Below the pieces are notes generated by a model, which saw nothing but the letters and a program-made list of their open reading frames with translations, ran no database searches and was not told the origin of the DNA. 64,000 nt of DNA from Stromatinia cepivora (taxonomy: Eukaryota > Ascomycota > Leotiomycetes > Helotiales > Sclerotiniaceae). The translations under genes were made by a program, and so were the position numbers. Below, piece by piece: positions 62,062 to 64,000 of the stretch (positions are counted from its first letter, which is position 1; every line of letters starts with the position of its first letter). The stretch covers positions 1,364,001 through 1,428,000 of the forward strand of contig RCTD01000008.1 of assembly GCA_014898415.1 (NCBI GenBank), given 5' to 3'.

Positions 62062-64000
62062 TCGTGGATAGAACGGTAGAAAAGAAGGAGTGTAGGATAT
62101 ACAAATGTAAAGTATAAATTTTCTTCTATAGCATTTCCTTTCGTCGCTCCAAACTTTTAGCCATAAGTTGGGTGGCTTATTATGAGACGCAACGATACAC
62201 AAGAAAATACATACATACATGAATAATCTAGTAGATAGTAGTTAACGGGCTGTCAATCAGTCAACATAGATAATGTATATCATTCAGACGAAGTCAAGAA
62301 GTTTTGGCAATTGTGAAAAAAGTGATGCGCAGCAGAGAAACTAGTTAAATTTTGAGACCGATGCTGGGACTTTGGCCTAGAATGGGTGTGCTGTTGGCTT
62401 TTCATTGTCACAACGGAATGCGGGAAGTTGTCATGTATTCATACAACAAACTCTAGACTATGTACATGTGTAACTCGCCCATATGATCCAGCGCCTAGAT
62501 TACAGCTAGGTAGGCTCGATTGCTTGAATGGATAGCCTGTGTGTTGGTCTGGATTTGGGTGATTGAGGGTTTTATACTAACCTGATGCATTGGAACGCCT
62601 GGGGAATACCGGCGGCGCAAACGATCTAGATCGTGGCGTAACCGAAGACAAAGATAGCGCGGACCGGAATGATGTTGACGATGGCAGCGGCTGGAGTGGC
62701 AGCGGTAGATTGAGTCGCAGGCGGAGGTCGACTTTCCCCAGTAGAGGATTTTGGGATCGTACCCCTTTGGTGTTTTTTTTTTGGAGAGATTTTTGATGCG
62801 AGATTGGGAGAAGGGGGGAAATAGAAGATAGGAGGAGAGAGAGATGTAAGATGAGTGGATTTGATGAGTGGATTTGATGAGATTGAAGTATGGGTTTGCA
62901 ATTGTTACTTGAGGGTGGAGAAAAGGGAAATGGTGAAGGCATGGTCACTTACAGCTTACATGATACCTGCTGAGGATGGTGGGGATGGAGATAGTCAGGT
63001 TTGAAGGAGATTTGCTAAAGTCCGTAGTCAAACCAGCTAACCTCAATTTTCCGAGATGAAATTGGAAACCAGCGGAACATTCATCGTTTTGCTTGTTAAC
63101 ATACAAGCAGCGAGAATCGTTAATTTTGTAGAACATATCTTCGCTCAACGATTTAATCATGGGAGATTAAAATGTTCTATTCCGAGGAACAAGTGGAAAA
63201 GATCCTCCTATTCGACTGTCTACAGACAGGTGTGATTCTTTCATTCGAAGCGGCATCTCATGTGAACGGAGGAATGAATACGAAGATGTTGGAAAGACGA
63301 AAGCATGGACACCAGATCTCGCATTTGCTTTATAATTTTGGTTTCCGATTTAGCTTGGCTAATCGTCGTATTCTGCCGAACATGGTGACTGGGCGACAAG
63401 CTGGTAGTAATCGATGTATTGTATGCTGAGACTTGAAACTAGAATTTATGATATTGTACTAGGGGACCCATCCATTGGAGCTCCTTTTTGTGGATACACA
63501 GTATTCAATCACAAGAGCTTGATTTATGAGAATGGCTACTGTCAAATCTGCGTGATATATCGAAATCAAAGGCAGCTCACTGGAATTTCTTCTAATCACG
63601 AACATCATATGGATCCTTCATGAGTGCGCTATTACTCTTGAATGAGTCTGCGTTATGATGACTGGCCTCATGAGGACGGTAAATTCTGTTAAGGTGGAAG
63701 AATACTTAATTGGGTAAAATGTATAGAGCATGGACAAGACTGTATATTTTTAATGTATTTATGCAAGTTGATTTCCCCATCTCATGGGTAGTTGTAGTAT
63801 TCGGGTTTTATGAGTTGGCCTCCGCAGGCTCCTTAGAAGGGTTCACTTCTTTCATATGACCAGTCAATATAAGTAGGAGGTTGGACTTTGATCCTTCCCT
63901 TGATCATAATTCCATCATTAACATGGTATATATCGCACTTGAAAGCCATGCCCAAGTAGCCTATTTCCTTTCCCCAGAAACAAGTAATACTACACTTCCC
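62062..64000. other. Right-hand spacer to the window end
   Basis: 3' flank of the oxysterol-binding protein gene, then short frames only. A minus frame at 62626-62901 (with PPPATQSTAATPAAAIV) and a plus frame at 63172-63429 are the best candidates but lack domains and splice support. A gene entering from beyond 64000 cannot be excluded. Confidence 0.4.

Noticed and set aside
62577..62948. Overlapping frames on both strands near 62.6-62.9 kb
   Set aside because: Three frames are open at once because the DNA is a low-complexity G/A-rich tract; none is preferred.

Overview
This window is nuclear DNA of a filamentous ascomycete (Pezizomycotina). The evidence is direct. Protein genes carry short GT-AG introns of about 48-100 nt with CTAAC/CTGAT-type branch sites. 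A 5S rRNA gene of the ascomycete type stands alone among protein genes. The recognisable genes (EF-1alpha, an ankyrin-PH-FFAT oxysterol-binding protein, a Uds1-domain septation protein, a Lap2/leukotriene-A4-hydrolase-type aminopeptidase) are all fungal in form. Very AT-rich blocks beside normal-composition DNA look like repeat-induced point mutation (RIP) scars. A Leotiomycete of the Botrytis/Sclerotinia group is my guess, not something the sequence proves.

Layout. From 0.5 to 4.9 kb is an AT-rich, gene-free block with a foldback repeat and a worn tRNA-like sequence at its edge. It is followed by tRNA-Lys (CTT), a Tourist-like MITE with TTA duplications, and a 5S rRNA gene. At 8.0-9.1 kb is a damaged kinase-like gene, and at 9.5-10.4 kb a decayed coding relic. 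A large intronless gene at 11.0-13.7 kb (minus) encodes a UvrD-type helicase fused to a RecB-like nuclease domain, with an Arg-rich leader suggesting mitochondria. Then come a small Rossmann-fold epimerase-like protein (16.6-17.4), the Uds1 protein (18.0-20.2, minus), a gene-poor stretch with a second MITE and a broken coding frame (20.2-26.0), the aminopeptidase (26.0-28.2), 4.4 kb without genes, a dienelactone hydrolase (32.6-33.7), a fragment and a full copy of one fungal orphan family (33.9-36.7), a tail-anchored orphan protein (37.8-39.1), and a RIP-like insertion flanked by 14-bp direct repeats (39.4-40.1). EF-1alpha lies at 44.2-46.1 (minus), a GIY-YIG nuclease-like gene with two in-frame stops at 49.4-50.9 (minus), and the oxysterol-binding protein at 58.1-62.1.

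There are no operons. Most intact genes are housekeeping functions: translation, lipid transfer, septation and peptide turnover. Between them lie long gene-poor spacers holding miniature transposons and broken genes. Several breaks are single TAG/TAA codons or a homopolymer slip, so some could be recent and a few could be sequencing error. The most unusual protein is the helicase-nuclease. Exon borders given here are read by eye from splice consensus and frame continuity, without RNA evidence.
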